This document shows positions 18,971 through 28,751 of a stretch of 64,000 nucleotides of DNA, in pieces. The translations under genes and the position numbers were made by a program. The stretch comes from CAVRIA01 sp963721115 (GTDB taxonomy: Bacteria; Desulfobacterota; Binatia; HRBIN30; CADEER01), in NCBI GenBank assembly GCA_963721115.1, contig CAVRIA010000006.1, positions 620,001 through 684,000 on the forward strand, given 5' to 3'. The notes below the pieces were generated by a model. The model searched no databases. It worked only from the letters and a program-made list of their open reading frames with translations, and had not been told where the DNA came from. The stretch's first letter is position 1. Each line of letters begins with the position of its first letter.

Positions 18971-19672
18971 ATGCCTCGGACCGCGATTGGTTGTTTGGCG
19001 ATGCTGGCGCTGTTCTCGGCGGTGGCGATCGAAGGTGTGGCGGCGGAATCCGTCGTTGCTTCGGTTCGGGGAGCGGAAGCGCTCTACGTTCGCCGCGGAC
19101 CCGGCACGGAGTACCCCGCCTTCGGCACTTTACAAAAGGGGGAGGAGGTACGAGCCGAGGCTCGATCGGGGGCTTGGGTACTGGTGCGCATTCCGAGCGG
19201 TGAAAAGGGCTATGTGCACGGCAATTTTCTCGGCCTGCCGGCGGGGGTACAGTTGCCCGAGACGCAGGAAGCGCCGGCACAGGTCCAGAGTTCCCCGCCC
19301 ACGCATGCTGAGAATCCCCCACCCGCCGCCGAAGTCGCCGTCGCCGTGGCACCTGTACAGCCGGCTGCCGCAGCAGAGGTGACACCGGTCCCGACCATTT
19401 CCGCCGCGGCCCCGACCCCGTCCGCCGCGGATCTCGCGGGCCTGCAGGCCGATCTACGGCGGTTGCTCCGACTCACGAAGGAGGTCCGGGATGAGTTGGC
19501 CGCGCCGCCCACGCTCGGTCCCCCCAACGGCAACGCCGCGGGCTACGACCAGACTCCCGATCCGGGTCCGATCCTCGCTCTGGCCGGGGCCGGTCTCGTG
19601 CTCGGCTTCATGCTCGGCACCGTGTACGGCCGCCGCCAGGAGCGCAACCGACGGACGCGCGTACGCTTCTGA
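18971..19672 (+). CDS. Exported SH3b-domain protein with C-terminal membrane anchor
   Basis: Periplasmic or cell-wall-associated protein. It starts with a signal sequence (about residues 1-27). A bacterial SH3 domain covers about residues 28-93 (ALYVRRGPGTEYPAFGTLQKGEEV... WVLVRIPSGEKGYVHGNFL), a fold that usually binds peptidoglycan or protein ligands. A long Pro/Ala linker, a helical stretch and a terminal hydrophobic segment with a basic tail (GRRQERNRRTR) follow. The ATG lies only 6 nt after the tRNA CCA end, so translation probably depends on a processed or shared transcript. The in-frame codons upstream fall inside the tRNA. Confidence 0.8.
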   Translation: MPRTAIGCLAMLALFSAVAIEGVAAESVVASVRGAEALYVRRGPGTEYPAFGTLQKGEEVRAEARSGAWVLVRIPSGEKGYVHGNFLGLPAGVQLPETQEAPAQVQSSPPTHAENPPPAAEVAVAVAPVQPAAAAEVTPVPTISAAAPTPSAADLAGLQADLRRLLRLTKEVRDELAAPPTLGPPNGNAAGYDQTPDPGPILALAGAGLVLGFMLGTVYGRRQERNRRTRVRF

Positions 19673-20250
19673 TCGCCATTGCGGCCTACGCCCTTGGATC
19701 GATCCCGACCGGCCTCTGGTTGGGGCGATTCCTCGGCGTCGACGTTCGTTCCCGGGGGAGCGGCAACATCGGTGCGACAAACGTCGCCCGGACGGTCGGC
19801 GTTCGCTTCGGCGTTCTGACGCTCCTGGCCGACGTGGCGAAAGGCTCTCTTGTCGTTCTCCTCGGCGTGGCGCTCGGCCTCGGCCCATGGGGACTCGCCC
19901 TTGCCGGAGCTTGTGCGATTCTGGGGCACGTGTTTTCGTTGTTCGCACGCTTCCGAGGGGGCAAGGGGGTTGCCACGGCAGCGGGGGTGTTCCTCGTTCT
20001 CTCGCCGCTGGCGCTGCTTGGCGCTGTCGCGTCATTCGCCGTCGTGGCTCGGATCTCGCGAATCGTTTCGCTCGCGTCGTTGACCGCCGGGGCGTCTCTG
20101 CCGATTCTGCTCCTGCTCATGGGCGACCGCGGGCCGCGCCTGTGGCTCGGGTTCGCCGTGGTCGCTCTGCTTCTCTTCACCCATCGCGACAACTTGCGCC
20201 GGCTTCGGAGCGGGACTGAGCCTCATTTTGGGTCTCCTGAGACGAGGTGA
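19669..20250 (+). CDS. plsY: Glycerol-3-phosphate acyltransferase PlsY
   Basis: Integral membrane enzyme that moves the acyl group from acyl-phosphate to glycerol-3-phosphate, the first committed phospholipid step. The family motifs are complete: LGSIPTG in helix 1, DVRSRGSGNIGATNVART, and FARFRGGKGVATAAG. A start at TTG 19720 would delete helix 1 and GSIPTG. The frame is open upstream and contains no ATG, GTG or TTG there. I therefore place the start at CTG 19669, which overlaps the TGA of the SH3 gene (CTGA), a coupling-type arrangement. ATT at 19678 is the alternative. The C-terminus is normal. Confidence 0.85.
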   Translation: MIAIAAYALGSIPTGLWLGRFLGVDVRSRGSGNIGATNVARTVGVRFGVLTLLADVAKGSLVVLLGVALGLGPWGLALAGACAILGHVFSLFARFRGGKGVATAAGVFLVLSPLALLGAVASFAVVARISRIVSLASLTAGASLPILLLLMGDRGPRLWLGFAVVALLLFTHRDNLRRLRSGTEPHFGSPETR

Positions 20251-20280
20251 AGCGGCGTGGGCTTCTGCCTATGTTTTGGG

Positions 20281-20292
20281 CATGTGCACATG
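20281..20292. promoter_or_regulatory. Perfect 12-bp palindrome, candidate NtrC-type enhancer
   Basis: CATGTGCACATG is a perfect palindrome containing TGCAC half-sites like those in NtrC operators. It lies about 90-100 bp upstream of the start point implied by the sigma-54-like element at 20355, a typical enhancer distance. The spacing between half-sites differs from the NtrC consensus, so this is tentative. Confidence 0.3.
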
Positions 20293-20354
20293 GGATGAGC
20301 AGCGCTTGGGGCGTCGGGTACGTGTGAGCTGAGCCCTGGTCTGGCATCGTTTTC

Positions 20355-20370
20355 CGGCATTCGCTTTGCT
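20355..20370 (+). promoter_or_regulatory. Candidate sigma-54 (-24/-12) promoter for amt-glnK-glnA
   Basis: CGGCATTCGCTTTGCT has the invariant GG and GC separated by 10 bases, GGCA at -24 and TTTGCT at -12. It matches about 9 of 12 conserved positions of TGGCAC-N5-TTGCW. The predicted start is near 20381, leaving a leader of about 78 nt that includes a 7-bp hairpin (20397-20414). Nitrogen-assimilation genes are classic sigma-54/NtrC targets, which supports the call. The -12 half also sits in a CGCTTT/AAAGCG hairpin. Confidence 0.5.
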
Positions 20371-20458
20371 GAAAGCGTCGGATGTGGGTCAGAAGGAGTA
20401 CCCGGGGGGGTACTTGTAGGACAGTTGCGGGTTCAAGGGGGATCCGCGGGGAGAAGGG

Positions 20459-21769
20459 ATGCATAAGAACAAAGGGCACTGGCTTGCCGTGCTGTTGCTC
20501 GCCCAGATTCTCTGGGCGGGATCGGCGATGGCACAGGGAGACAAGCGGGTAGCAATCGATTCGGGAGACACGGCGTGGGTGCTGGCATCAGCGGCTCTGG
20601 TCCTGTTCATGACGCCGGGGTTGGCTCTCTTCTACGGAGGCATGACCCGGCAGAAGAATGTATTGGGCACGATCATGCACAGCTTCTTCATCATCGGAGT
20701 GGTGAGCGTGCAGTGGCTGGTCGTTGGTTACACACTGTCGTTCGGCCCCGATGTGGGCGGGTTGATCGGCGGCCTCGACCATCTCTTCTTGGCTGGTATG
20801 GGCCAGGAGCCGAGTCGATACGCCGCGACGATTCCCGGGTTCGCCTTCGTCATGTTTCAGGGAATGTTTGCCGTTATTACGCCGGCGCTGATCACCGGAG
20901 CGTTTGCGGAAAGGATCCGCTTCGGGCCGTTCGTGATCTTCGCGTTGCTGTGGAGCACGCTCATCTACGATCCGATCTGCCACTGGGTTTGGGGGGGCGG
21001 GTGGCTGGGGCGATTCGGGGCTCTCGACTTTGCCGGGGGGACCGTGGTGCACATCAGCTCGGGCACCGGTGCCTTGGCGGCGGCGCTGGTGTTGGGAAGG
21101 CGACTCGGGTGGCCGCGCGAGCAGATTCTGCCGAACAATCTGACGTTGACCGTTCTCGGTGCTGGAATGCTTTGGTTCGGATGGTTTGGATTCAACGCCG
21201 GCAGCGCGCTGGCTGCGAATGGTCTGGCGAGCTCAGCGTTTCTGGCGACGCACATGGCGGCGGCGGCGGCAACGGTAGCCTGGGGTGCCACAGAATACTT
21301 CCAACGGGGCAAGGCGAGCGTGCTCGGCGCGGCCTCCGGGGCAGTGGCCGGTCTGGTTGCCATCACCCCGGCGGCGGGATTCGTCGGTCCCGCGGCGTCG
21401 CTGGTGATCGGCGGGGTTGCCGGTGTCCTCTGCTACTTCGCCGTCAACTTGAAGGTCGCCCTCGGCTACGACGACTCCCTCGACGTCGTAGGCGTGCACG
21501 GCGTCGGAGGGTCCTGGGGTGCGGTGGCGACGGGCATCTTCGCGAGCGTTGCGGTAAATCCGGCGGGTGCGAACGGCCTTCTCGCCGGCAACCCGGGCCA
21601 GGTAGTCGTTCAGCTCGTGTCGGTGCTGGTGACGATCGCCTACGCCTTCGTCGGAACCTGGATCATCTTGAAGCTGGTGGATGCGGCGATGGGTCTTCGA
21701 GTGTCCGAGGAAGACGAGGTGATGGGCCTCGACCTTTCTCAACACGGCGAGCGGGCGTACAACCTGTGA
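20459..21769 (+). CDS. amt: Ammonium transporter
   Basis: Amt/AmtB-family trimeric channel for ammonium uptake. A cleavable signal peptide (about residues 1-25, ending AMAQ) precedes the 11-helix core beginning with WVLASAALVLFMTPGLALFYGGM. Both pore histidines are present, in SAFLATHMAAAAAT and DVVGVHGVGGSWGA. A cytoplasmic C-terminal tail (EEDEVMGLDLSQHGERAY) provides the PII docking region. glnK follows 75 bp downstream, the standard pair in which PII blocks the channel when nitrogen is sufficient. Confidence 0.97.
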   Translation: MHKNKGHWLAVLLLAQILWAGSAMAQGDKRVAIDSGDTAWVLASAALVLFMTPGLALFYGGMTRQKNVLGTIMHSFFIIGVVSVQWLVVGYTLSFGPDVGGLIGGLDHLFLAGMGQEPSRYAATIPGFAFVMFQGMFAVITPALITGAFAERIRFGPFVIFALLWSTLIYDPICHWVWGGGWLGRFGALDFAGGTVVHISSGTGALAAALVLGRRLGWPREQILPNNLTLTVLGAGMLWFGWFGFNAGSALAANGLASSAFLATHMAAAAATVAWGATEYFQRGKASVLGAASGAVAGLVAITPAAGFVGPAASLVIGGVAGVLCYFAVNLKVALGYDDSLDVVGVHGVGGSWGAVATGIFASVAVNPAGANGLLAGNPGQVVVQLVSVLVTIAYAFVGTWIILKLVDAAMGLRVSEEDEVMGLDLSQHGERAYNL

Positions 21770-21844
21770 TGCGGGTTCGGGTCACCTTTACAGCCTAAGG
21801 GTGTTGGAATAGAACTCGCAAAGTTCGTTGCGAGGAGAACTCAA

Positions 21845-22183
21845 ATGAAAAAAGTCGAAGCGATCATCAAACCGTTCAAGCTGGATGAGGTGAAAGAGAG
21901 TTTGAGCGCCATCGGCGTTCAGGGATTGACCGTGAGCGAGATCAAGGGCTTCGGACGCCAGAAGGGGCACACCGAGCTGTACCGGGGCGCAGAGTACGTC
22001 GTGGACTTTCTGCCCAAGGTCAAGCTCGAGATCATCGTCACCGAGGAGAAGGTCGCCGACGTTGTCGGAGCCATCGAGAAGGCGGCCAAGACCGGTCGGA
22101 TCGGGGACGGCAAGATCTTCGTCCTGCCCGTGGAAGAGGTGATCCGAATCCGTACCGGGGAACGGGGCGCAGACGCCATCTGA
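21845..22183 (+). CDS. glnK: Nitrogen regulatory PII protein
   Basis: Trimeric PII signal protein that senses ATP/ADP and 2-oxoglutarate and controls Amt, GlnE/GlnD and NtrB. The T-loop is intact, with the uridylylation site Tyr51 in YRGAEYVVDFLPK. The C-terminal signature TGRIGDGKIFVLPVEEVIRIRTGE is present. 112 aa is exact for the family. The ribosome site GAGGAG lies 8 bases before the ATG. The position after amt favours the GlnK-type name, though sequence alone does not separate GlnK from GlnB. Confidence 0.96.
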   Translation: MKKVEAIIKPFKLDEVKESLSAIGVQGLTVSEIKGFGRQKGHTELYRGAEYVVDFLPKVKLEIIVTEEKVADVVGAIEKAAKTGRIGDGKIFVLPVEEVIRIRTGERGADAI

Positions 22184-22216
22184 GGCTAAGTTTCCGCAAG
22201 AAAAGCAAAACAACCC

Positions 22217-22234
22217 CTCCCGGGTCCCCGGGAG
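22217..22234 (+). promoter_or_regulatory. Hairpin in the glnK-glnA spacer
   Basis: CTCCCGG and CCGGGAG form a 7-bp perfect stem with a 4-nt loop, 27 nt before the glnA ATG. There is no T tract, so it is more likely an mRNA processing or stabilising element than a terminator. Confidence 0.4.
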
Positions 22235-22260
22235 ATCACACACAAGGAGGATGATCCCGA

Positions 22261-23674
<1,414 letters not shown>

Positions 23675-23699
23675 TCGTCCGGGCTCGCTTCGAGAAGAG

Positions 23700-23738
23700 G
23701 GGCTGGCGCGCACACTCGCGCGCCGGCCCTTTTCTTTT
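23700..23738 (+). terminator. Rho-independent terminator after glnA
   Basis: A 12-bp GC-rich stem (GGGCTGGCGCGC against GCGCGCCGGCCC, one G-U pair) with a 6-nt loop is followed by TTTTCTTTT. It lies 26 bp after the glnA stop and also sits between the convergent glnA and lspA genes. Confidence 0.92.
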
Positions 23739-23790
23739 GCGGGACCTTCACGGGATGTCCGCAGTGGGGCCGGCGCCGAGACCTCCGCCG

Positions 23791-24288
23791 TCAGGAGGAG
23801 CTGCCGCCGGAAGAGGCGTCTTTGGAGAAGAAGGAGTGTACGAGCAGAATGACGACCCCGACCGTGATGAACGAGTCGGCGACGTTGAAGGCGGGCCAGT
23901 GGTACCCGCGCCACTGGAGAAGCAGAAAATCCGTGACCTGACCGCTGGAAATGCGATCGACCAGGTTTCCGAGTGCCCCGCCGAGCACTCCCGAGAGACC
24001 GAACAAGAGCCACCGTTGGTGCTCGGGGACGAGGCGGATGAAGTAGATCAGACCACCGATGGCCAGGACCGAGGCGGCGAGAAAGAGCGGGATGCGAAGA
24101 GAGTCGCTAGCTCCGGCGAGGAAGCTGAACGCAGCCCCCGGGTTGCGAACGTGGGTGATCTGGAAGAACGAGTCCAGCACCGGGACAGATTGGTAGAGCC
24201 CGACCGTACGGCGGACGTACCACTTGGTCAGTTGGTCGGCGACGAGCACACCGCCAACGACGAGGGCGACGAAAGGGATCTTCTTCAT
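23791..24288 (-). CDS. lspA: Lipoprotein signal peptidase (signal peptidase II)
   Basis: Inner-membrane aspartyl protease that cleaves prolipoproteins. The chosen ATG begins MKKIPFVALVVGGVLVADQLTKW. The longer open frame to 24453 adds 55 Arg-rich residues overlapping ileS. Four transmembrane helices and both catalytic Asp motifs (GNLVDR and FNVADSFI) are present. 165 aa is normal. It follows ileS by 50 bp on the same strand, the common ileS-lspA operon. Confidence 0.95.
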   Translation of the reverse strand: MKKIPFVALVVGGVLVADQLTKWYVRRTVGLYQSVPVLDSFFQITHVRNPGAAFSFLAGASDSLRIPLFLAASVLAIGGLIYFIRLVPEHQRWLLFGLSGVLGGALGNLVDRISSGQVTDFLLLQWRGYHWPAFNVADSFITVGVVILLVHSFFSKDASSGGSSS

Positions 24289-24338
24289 TCTACTGAGCTG
24301 GAAGTGGAGAGTCGGGCAGCGCCGGCGCCGGTTGCTCG

Positions 24339-27170
24339 TCAGGACCGCGCCTCCGTCAGCGAGGAGTGGACCACCTCGACGCAGCGGTCGCAGAGGCCGG
24401 GATGTTCGGAGTCGCAGCCGACCGTCTCGCGATAGTTCCAACAGCGCTCGCACTTGGTACCGCGAGCTGGCTCGACGGAGATGCGGAGCTCGCGATCGAT
24501 CGAGCTCGGGGCACCCTCCGCACTTCCGTCGTCGAGCTCGACCTGAGAGACGATCAGGAACGCGGGCAGGTCGACCGCCTGCTCCTCCAGGATCGGTCGC
24601 AATCCGTTGCCGGCGCCGAGGTGTACGCGCGCGTCGAGCGAATGGCCGATCACGCCCCGCTGCCGGGCGTCCTCAAGGGCCTTGGTCACGGCGGCCCGTG
24701 CGGTGAAGAGGCGCTCCCATTTCGCCGCCAGCGCGTCGTCGACCAGTTGCGGGTCGACGGCCGGTATCCCGGCGGCGAAGACGCTGCCGGCGCGTTCCCC
24801 CGGGACAAAGGACCAAATCTCGTCCGCCGTGTAGGAGATCAGAGGCGCCATCAGGCGCACGAGCAGGTCGAGTGTCTTCCAGAGAGCCGTCTGCGCCGCG
24901 CGCCGGGAGGGGGCGTCGGCGGCCGAGCAGTAGAGGCGATCCTTCGCGATGTCGAGGTAGAGAGCGCTCAGGTCCACCGCGCAGAAATTGACCAACCCCT
25001 GCACCACCGAGTGGAAGGAGAACTGGTCGTATCCTTGAATCGACCGCGCCAGAAGCTGCTGCCCGCGGTGCAGTATCCAGCGATCGAACTCCGGCAGATC
25101 GCCGAGCGGCACGGCGTCGCGCGTCGGCACGAAATCCGCGAGGTTGCCGAGCAGGAAGCGACACGTGTTTCGAATTTTGCGGTACGTCTCCAGGAGAGGT
25201 GACACGAGGCTCTTCGAAAAGCAGGTGTCCGCGGTGAAATCGACCGAGGTGAACAACAGCCGCAGGATGTCGGCACCGTGCTCGGCAACGATATCGTCGG
25301 GCGAAACGACGTTGCCGAGCGACTTGGACATCTTCTTCGCGCTCTCGTCGAGGATGAGACCATGCGTCAGGACGCCGCGGTAAGGAGCTTTCCCTTCGGT
25401 CGCCACGGCGGTGATCAAGGACACCTGGAACCAGCCGCGGTGTTGATCGACGGCCTCGACGTAGAGGTCGGCCGGCCAACCCAAACCGCGCTCGCGCAGG
25501 ACAGCATCGTGTGAGCAGCCGGCGTCGAACCAAACGTCCAAAATGTTGTCGTCGAGTTGGAAGGAGTCACCGCCGCAGTCGCAGCGGAACCCCGGAGGCA
25601 GAAGCTCGGCGGGGGCAAGCTCGTACCACGCGTCCGAGCCGCGCCGGGCGAAGATCTCCTCTACGTGGCGAATGACGTCGGGTTCGGCGTGGAACCGCCC
25701 ACAGGCGCGGCAGGAGAAGGCGGGGATGGGTACTCCCCAAGCGCGCTGTCGCGACAGACACCAATCCGGACGTGTCTCCACCATGTGGTAGATCCGGTCG
25801 TGGCCCCACCGGGGCGTCCACTGTACCTTGTCGATCTCGGAGAGGGCCGTGGGCCGCAGACCGTCGTGGTCGATGCGCAGGAACCACTGCTCGGTGGCCC
25901 GAAAGATCAGCGGACTCTTGCAGCGCCAACAATGCGGATACGAGTGGGAGAGCTGTTCGTCGTGCACCAGTGCGCCGTGCGAGCGCAGGTCGTTGACGAT
26001 GCTCTCGTTCGCCTCGAACACCTGCCGGCCTGCATAGGCGCCGCCCTCATCGGTGAAATGGCCCTCCGCGTCTACCGGAGTCAACATTGGCAGGCCGTAC
26101 TTCTGGCCGACCTGGAAGTCCTCGTAGCCGTGGCCGGGGGCGGTGTGCACGCACCCGGTTCCCACATCCGCGGTGACGTGGCTCTCGAACACGAGACGCG
26201 AGGCGCGTCCGAGGAAGGGATGCCGGAAGACGTCGCGTCCGTCCAGCGGGCGCAGGTCGACGGGAATTCTGCGCTCCTCCCGTCCCGTCAAGCCTGTAGC
26301 CTGGAGAAACATGTCGACCAGCCGTGCCGCGACGATGAAGTACTCGCCCTCTACCCTCATGGCGACGTAGTCGAGATGCGGATTGAGACAGACGGCTAGA
26401 TTGGCAGGTAGGGTCCAAGGGGTCGTCGTCCAGATCACGGCCGACAGCCTGTCGCGCACCGCGGCGAGATCCGCGCCGTCGGCCGGGTTCGACGCCAGGC
26501 TCGCTGCCTCTTCTGCCGTGCCATCGAAGGGGAAGCGCACGTAGATGGAAGGCGAAACGTGGTCGGCGTACTCCACTTCCGCCTCCGCCAGCGCGGTGGA
26601 GCAGACAGGACACCAATGTACCGGGCGCAGGCCGCGGTAGATGAACCCGCGCTCGACCAGCCGACGGAACATGCGGACGATGCTCGCTTCGTATTGCGGG
26701 GACATCGTCAGATACGGATGTTCCCAGTCTCCCAGAACGCCGAGGCGCTGAAACTGCTCTCGTTGCACCTGATAATACTTCTCGGCGTAGGCGCGACAGC
26801 GGCGGCGGATATCGAGGCGGGACATGTGGCGTGCCTCGGGTCCGAGCTGGCGTAGTACCTGATGCTCGATCGGCATGCCGTGGCAGTCCCACCCCGGCAC
26901 GTACTCGGCCCGCCGGCCGCTCATCAGTTGCCACTTGACGATCACGTCCTTGATGATCTTGTTGAGTGCGGTTCCGAGGTGGACGTTGCCATTGGCGTAC
27001 GGTGGGCCGTCGTGCAGTAGGTAGAGCTCCGCGTTCCGCGCGTTCTGCAGCAGCTCTCGGTAGAGACCTTCCGACTTCCAGCGCTCGAGGATCTCCGGCT
27101 CCCGCGTCGGCAGATTGGCCCGCATGGGGAACGTCGTCTTGGGAAGATTGAGCGTCTGCTTGTAGTCCAT
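24339..27170 (-). CDS. ileS: Isoleucyl-tRNA synthetase
   Basis: Charges tRNA-Ile. The class I signature appears as PPYANGNVHLG near residue 60. The CP1 editing domain occupies about residues 190-400 (with the TTPWTLPANLA motif), and KMSKS (AKKMSKSLGN) lies near residue 605. The anticodon-binding domain follows, and a C-terminal zinc finger (CERCWNYR... LCDRC) closes the protein. 943 aa is normal for the bacterial form with a terminal zinc ribbon. It heads the ileS-lspA operon. Confidence 0.97.
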   Translation of the reverse strand: MDYKQTLNLPKTTFPMRANLPTREPEILERWKSEGLYRELLQNARNAELYLLHDGPPYANGNVHLGTALNKIIKDVIVKWQLMSGRRAEYVPGWDCHGMPIEHQVLRQLGPEARHMSRLDIRRRCRAYAEKYYQVQREQFQRLGVLGDWEHPYLTMSPQYEASIVRMFRRLVERGFIYRGLRPVHWCPVCSTALAEAEVEYADHVSPSIYVRFPFDGTAEEAASLASNPADGADLAAVRDRLSAVIWTTTPWTLPANLAVCLNPHLDYVAMRVEGEYFIVAARLVDMFLQATGLTGREERRIPVDLRPLDGRDVFRHPFLGRASRLVFESHVTADVGTGCVHTAPGHGYEDFQVGQKYGLPMLTPVDAEGHFTDEGGAYAGRQVFEANESIVNDLRSHGALVHDEQLSHSYPHCWRCKSPLIFRATEQWFLRIDHDGLRPTALSEIDKVQWTPRWGHDRIYHMVETRPDWCLSRQRAWGVPIPAFSCRACGRFHAEPDVIRHVEEIFARRGSDAWYELAPAELLPPGFRCDCGGDSFQLDDNILDVWFDAGCSHDAVLRERGLGWPADLYVEAVDQHRGWFQVSLITAVATEGKAPYRGVLTHGLILDESAKKMSKSLGNVVSPDDIVAEHGADILRLLFTSVDFTADTCFSKSLVSPLLETYRKIRNTCRFLLGNLADFVPTRDAVPLGDLPEFDRWILHRGQQLLARSIQGYDQFSFHSVVQGLVNFCAVDLSALYLDIAKDRLYCSAADAPSRRAAQTALWKTLDLLVRLMAPLISYTADEIWSFVPGERAGSVFAAGIPAVDPQLVDDALAAKWERLFTARAAVTKALEDARQRGVIGHSLDARVHLGAGNGLRPILEEQAVDLPAFLIVSQVELDDGSAEGAPSSIDRELRISVEPARGTKCERCWNYRETVGCDSEHPGLCDRCVEVVHSSLTEARS

Positions 27171-27356
27171 GGTCTCTCGCGTGGGCCGCGGGGCCGTTGA
27201 CGAGCCGCTTCGACGAGCCGCCGCCGGGAGCCGGCAACTTCCGGCCGAGGGGCCGAGACATAGCAGCCCCCCCGACCCAGTTCAATTCAGGTGCCGCGTT
27301 GGCACGCCGCTTCGCTTTCGCTAGCATGGGCCTTCACGATAGTGGGCTCATGCAAT

Positions 27357-27560
27357 ATGGCGAAGCGGATGGTGACGAATTTTTCTCGGGCTGGATTTCC
27401 TAGCTACGAGAAACTCGACGATGATGCGCAGGCGAAGCCGTGTGTCTACGGTGTGCCCTGGGTGAATCCCGATACGCTGGAGACCAGTCGGAGGCACGAC
27501 GGCAAGCGGAGTGGACCCAAGGGGGAGCCGCTCGACACAGATGCCTACGCCGGACATTGA
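27357..27560 (+). CDS. Possible small hypothetical protein upstream of pgeF
   Basis: 67-codon open frame starting MAKRMVTNFSRAGFPSYEKLDDD and ending 20 bp inside the chosen pgeF start. It is hydrophilic, with a Tyr/Pro/Trp-containing middle (CVYGVPWVNPDTLE) and a basic tail. No ribosome site is evident and I recognise no family. It may only be leader sequence. Confidence 0.25.
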   Translation: MAKRMVTNFSRAGFPSYEKLDDDAQAKPCVYGVPWVNPDTLETSRRHDGKRSGPKGEPLDTDAYAGH

Positions 27561-28362
27561 GCTGGGAACGGCTTCGTCAGCGGCCGGCCCTCCGCTCCTG
27601 CGGGTCGCGTCTTGGCTCGACATTCCCGATCTCGTCCATGGATTCTTCGGACGGCGCGGCGGCGTCAGTGTCGGTGAACGGGCCTCCCTCAACCTGTCGG
27701 ATCGCGTCGGTGACTCTCCTTCAGCTGTGAGGGGCAACTGGTCGATTGTCGCACGGGCACTGCCGGAATGCGAAATCGTACGCATGGGTCAGGTGCACGG
27801 GGCGCGCGTCGCTACCGCGCGAGCCGACGATCGATTCTTTTCCGAGACCGATGGGTTGATGACCGCGATTTCGGGCCTGTGTTTGAGTATCCTGACCGCA
27901 GATTGTGTCCCGATCCTGATGGTCGCACCGGCGGCTCATGCGGTCATGGCACTCCATGCGGGGTGGCGCGGCACTCTCTCCGGCATCTCGCACGCCGCGA
28001 TCGGCGCAGCGCGGTACGAGTTCGGTGTGGAACCAGCACAGTGGCAGGTCGCCTTGGGCCCGGCCATCCGCGGTTGCTGTTACGAAGTCGAGGTGGACGT
28101 GGTGCGTCGCATCGAAAGGCGCTGGGGAGACATGCCCGAGGCGTGGCGCGCGTCAGGGGACCGCGGCAAGCTCGATCTTTGCGCAGTCAACCGGCGCATT
28201 ATGGCCTCTTCCGGAGTGCTTCCGGAGAACATCGTCATGGTTGGCCCGTGCACGGCATGTTCGCCCGGTGAGTACTTCTCGTACCGCGCCTCCGGGGGGC
28301 GAGCCGGTCGTCAATTGAGCCTGATCGGGTGGAGTCGCGATTCCGGCGGCCACGTCGCCTGA
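27541..28362 (+). CDS. pgeF: PgeF/YfiH multicopper-like purine nucleoside phosphorylase family protein
   Basis: Laccase-domain family, reported as a purine nucleoside phosphorylase/adenosine deaminase and as a peptidoglycan-editing factor. The Zn/active-site set is visible: GQVHGARV, LTADCVPIL, and ALHAGWRGTLSG. The C-terminal CTACSPGEYFSYRA also matches. Start ATG 27541 has GGGGGAG upstream. An in-frame GTG at 27511 is possible. About 273 aa, normal. Confidence 0.9.
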   Translation: MPTPDIELGTASSAAGPPLLRVASWLDIPDLVHGFFGRRGGVSVGERASLNLSDRVGDSPSAVRGNWSIVARALPECEIVRMGQVHGARVATARADDRFFSETDGLMTAISGLCLSILTADCVPILMVAPAAHAVMALHAGWRGTLSGISHAAIGAARYEFGVEPAQWQVALGPAIRGCCYEVEVDVVRRIERRWGDMPEAWRASGDRGKLDLCAVNRRIMASSGVLPENIVMVGPCTACSPGEYFSYRASGGRAGRQLSLIGWSRDSGGHVA

Positions 28363-28452
28363 AGCTTCATCTCCGATCTTTTCGTCCGCGAGGGCAAAAC
28401 CAAGTTGTCTGCCCCTCGGCGTGTGCTAGATTGATCGCGAGGAGATCGGCCT

Positions 28453-28731
28453 ATGAAGCGATTACTGATGGCAGGGCTGGTGATGACCATGTTGGCGCTG
28501 AGCAGCGGAACGGTGCGCGCCTCCGAGAGCCCGAACGACGAGTACGACGACTCGATCATGCACCCGCTCCGGCTGGCCTACTACGTGGCCCATCCGGTTG
28601 GCTTCGCCGCGGAGTGGCTGATCGGCCGCCCCTTCCACTACCTGATTTCGCGACCGTACCTCGACGAGATCTTCGGGTACCATCCCTCGAGTGAAGAGAG
28701 TTCGTACCGGCAGCTCGGCGAGCACATGTAG
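28453..28731 (+). CDS. Small exported hypothetical protein
   Basis: 92 aa. A clear signal peptide (about residues 1-23, ending VRA) is followed by an acidic patch (NDEYDD). The compact mature part is rich in His/Pro/Tyr: HPLRLAYYVAHPVGFAAEWLIGRPFHYLISRPYL. The ribosome site GGAG sits 9 bases before the ATG. I believe similar small proteins occur in deltaproteobacterial genomes, but none has a known role. It converges on ddl with a 20-bp gap. Confidence 0.7.
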   Translation: MKRLLMAGLVMTMLALSSGTVRASESPNDEYDDSIMHPLRLAYYVAHPVGFAAEWLIGRPFHYLISRPYLDEIFGYHPSSEESSYRQLGEHM

Positions 28732-28751
28732 GGCCGACGAGAGATCGGAAA

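Noticed and set aside
21805..21820. Second sigma-54-like element before glnK (TGGAATAGAACTCGCA)
   Set aside because: It would put the transcript start at the ribosome site, 13 nt before the ATG. GG-N10-GC is frequent by chance in this GC-rich sequence.
22182..22200. GG-N10-GC element before glnA
   Set aside because: Only about 7 of 12 consensus positions match, so too weak to claim.
23675..24435. Extension of the glnA frame to 724 codons
   Set aside because: It translates antisense lspA sequence. The true C-terminus ending LYYDC lies in the +1 frame at 23674, where the family ends.
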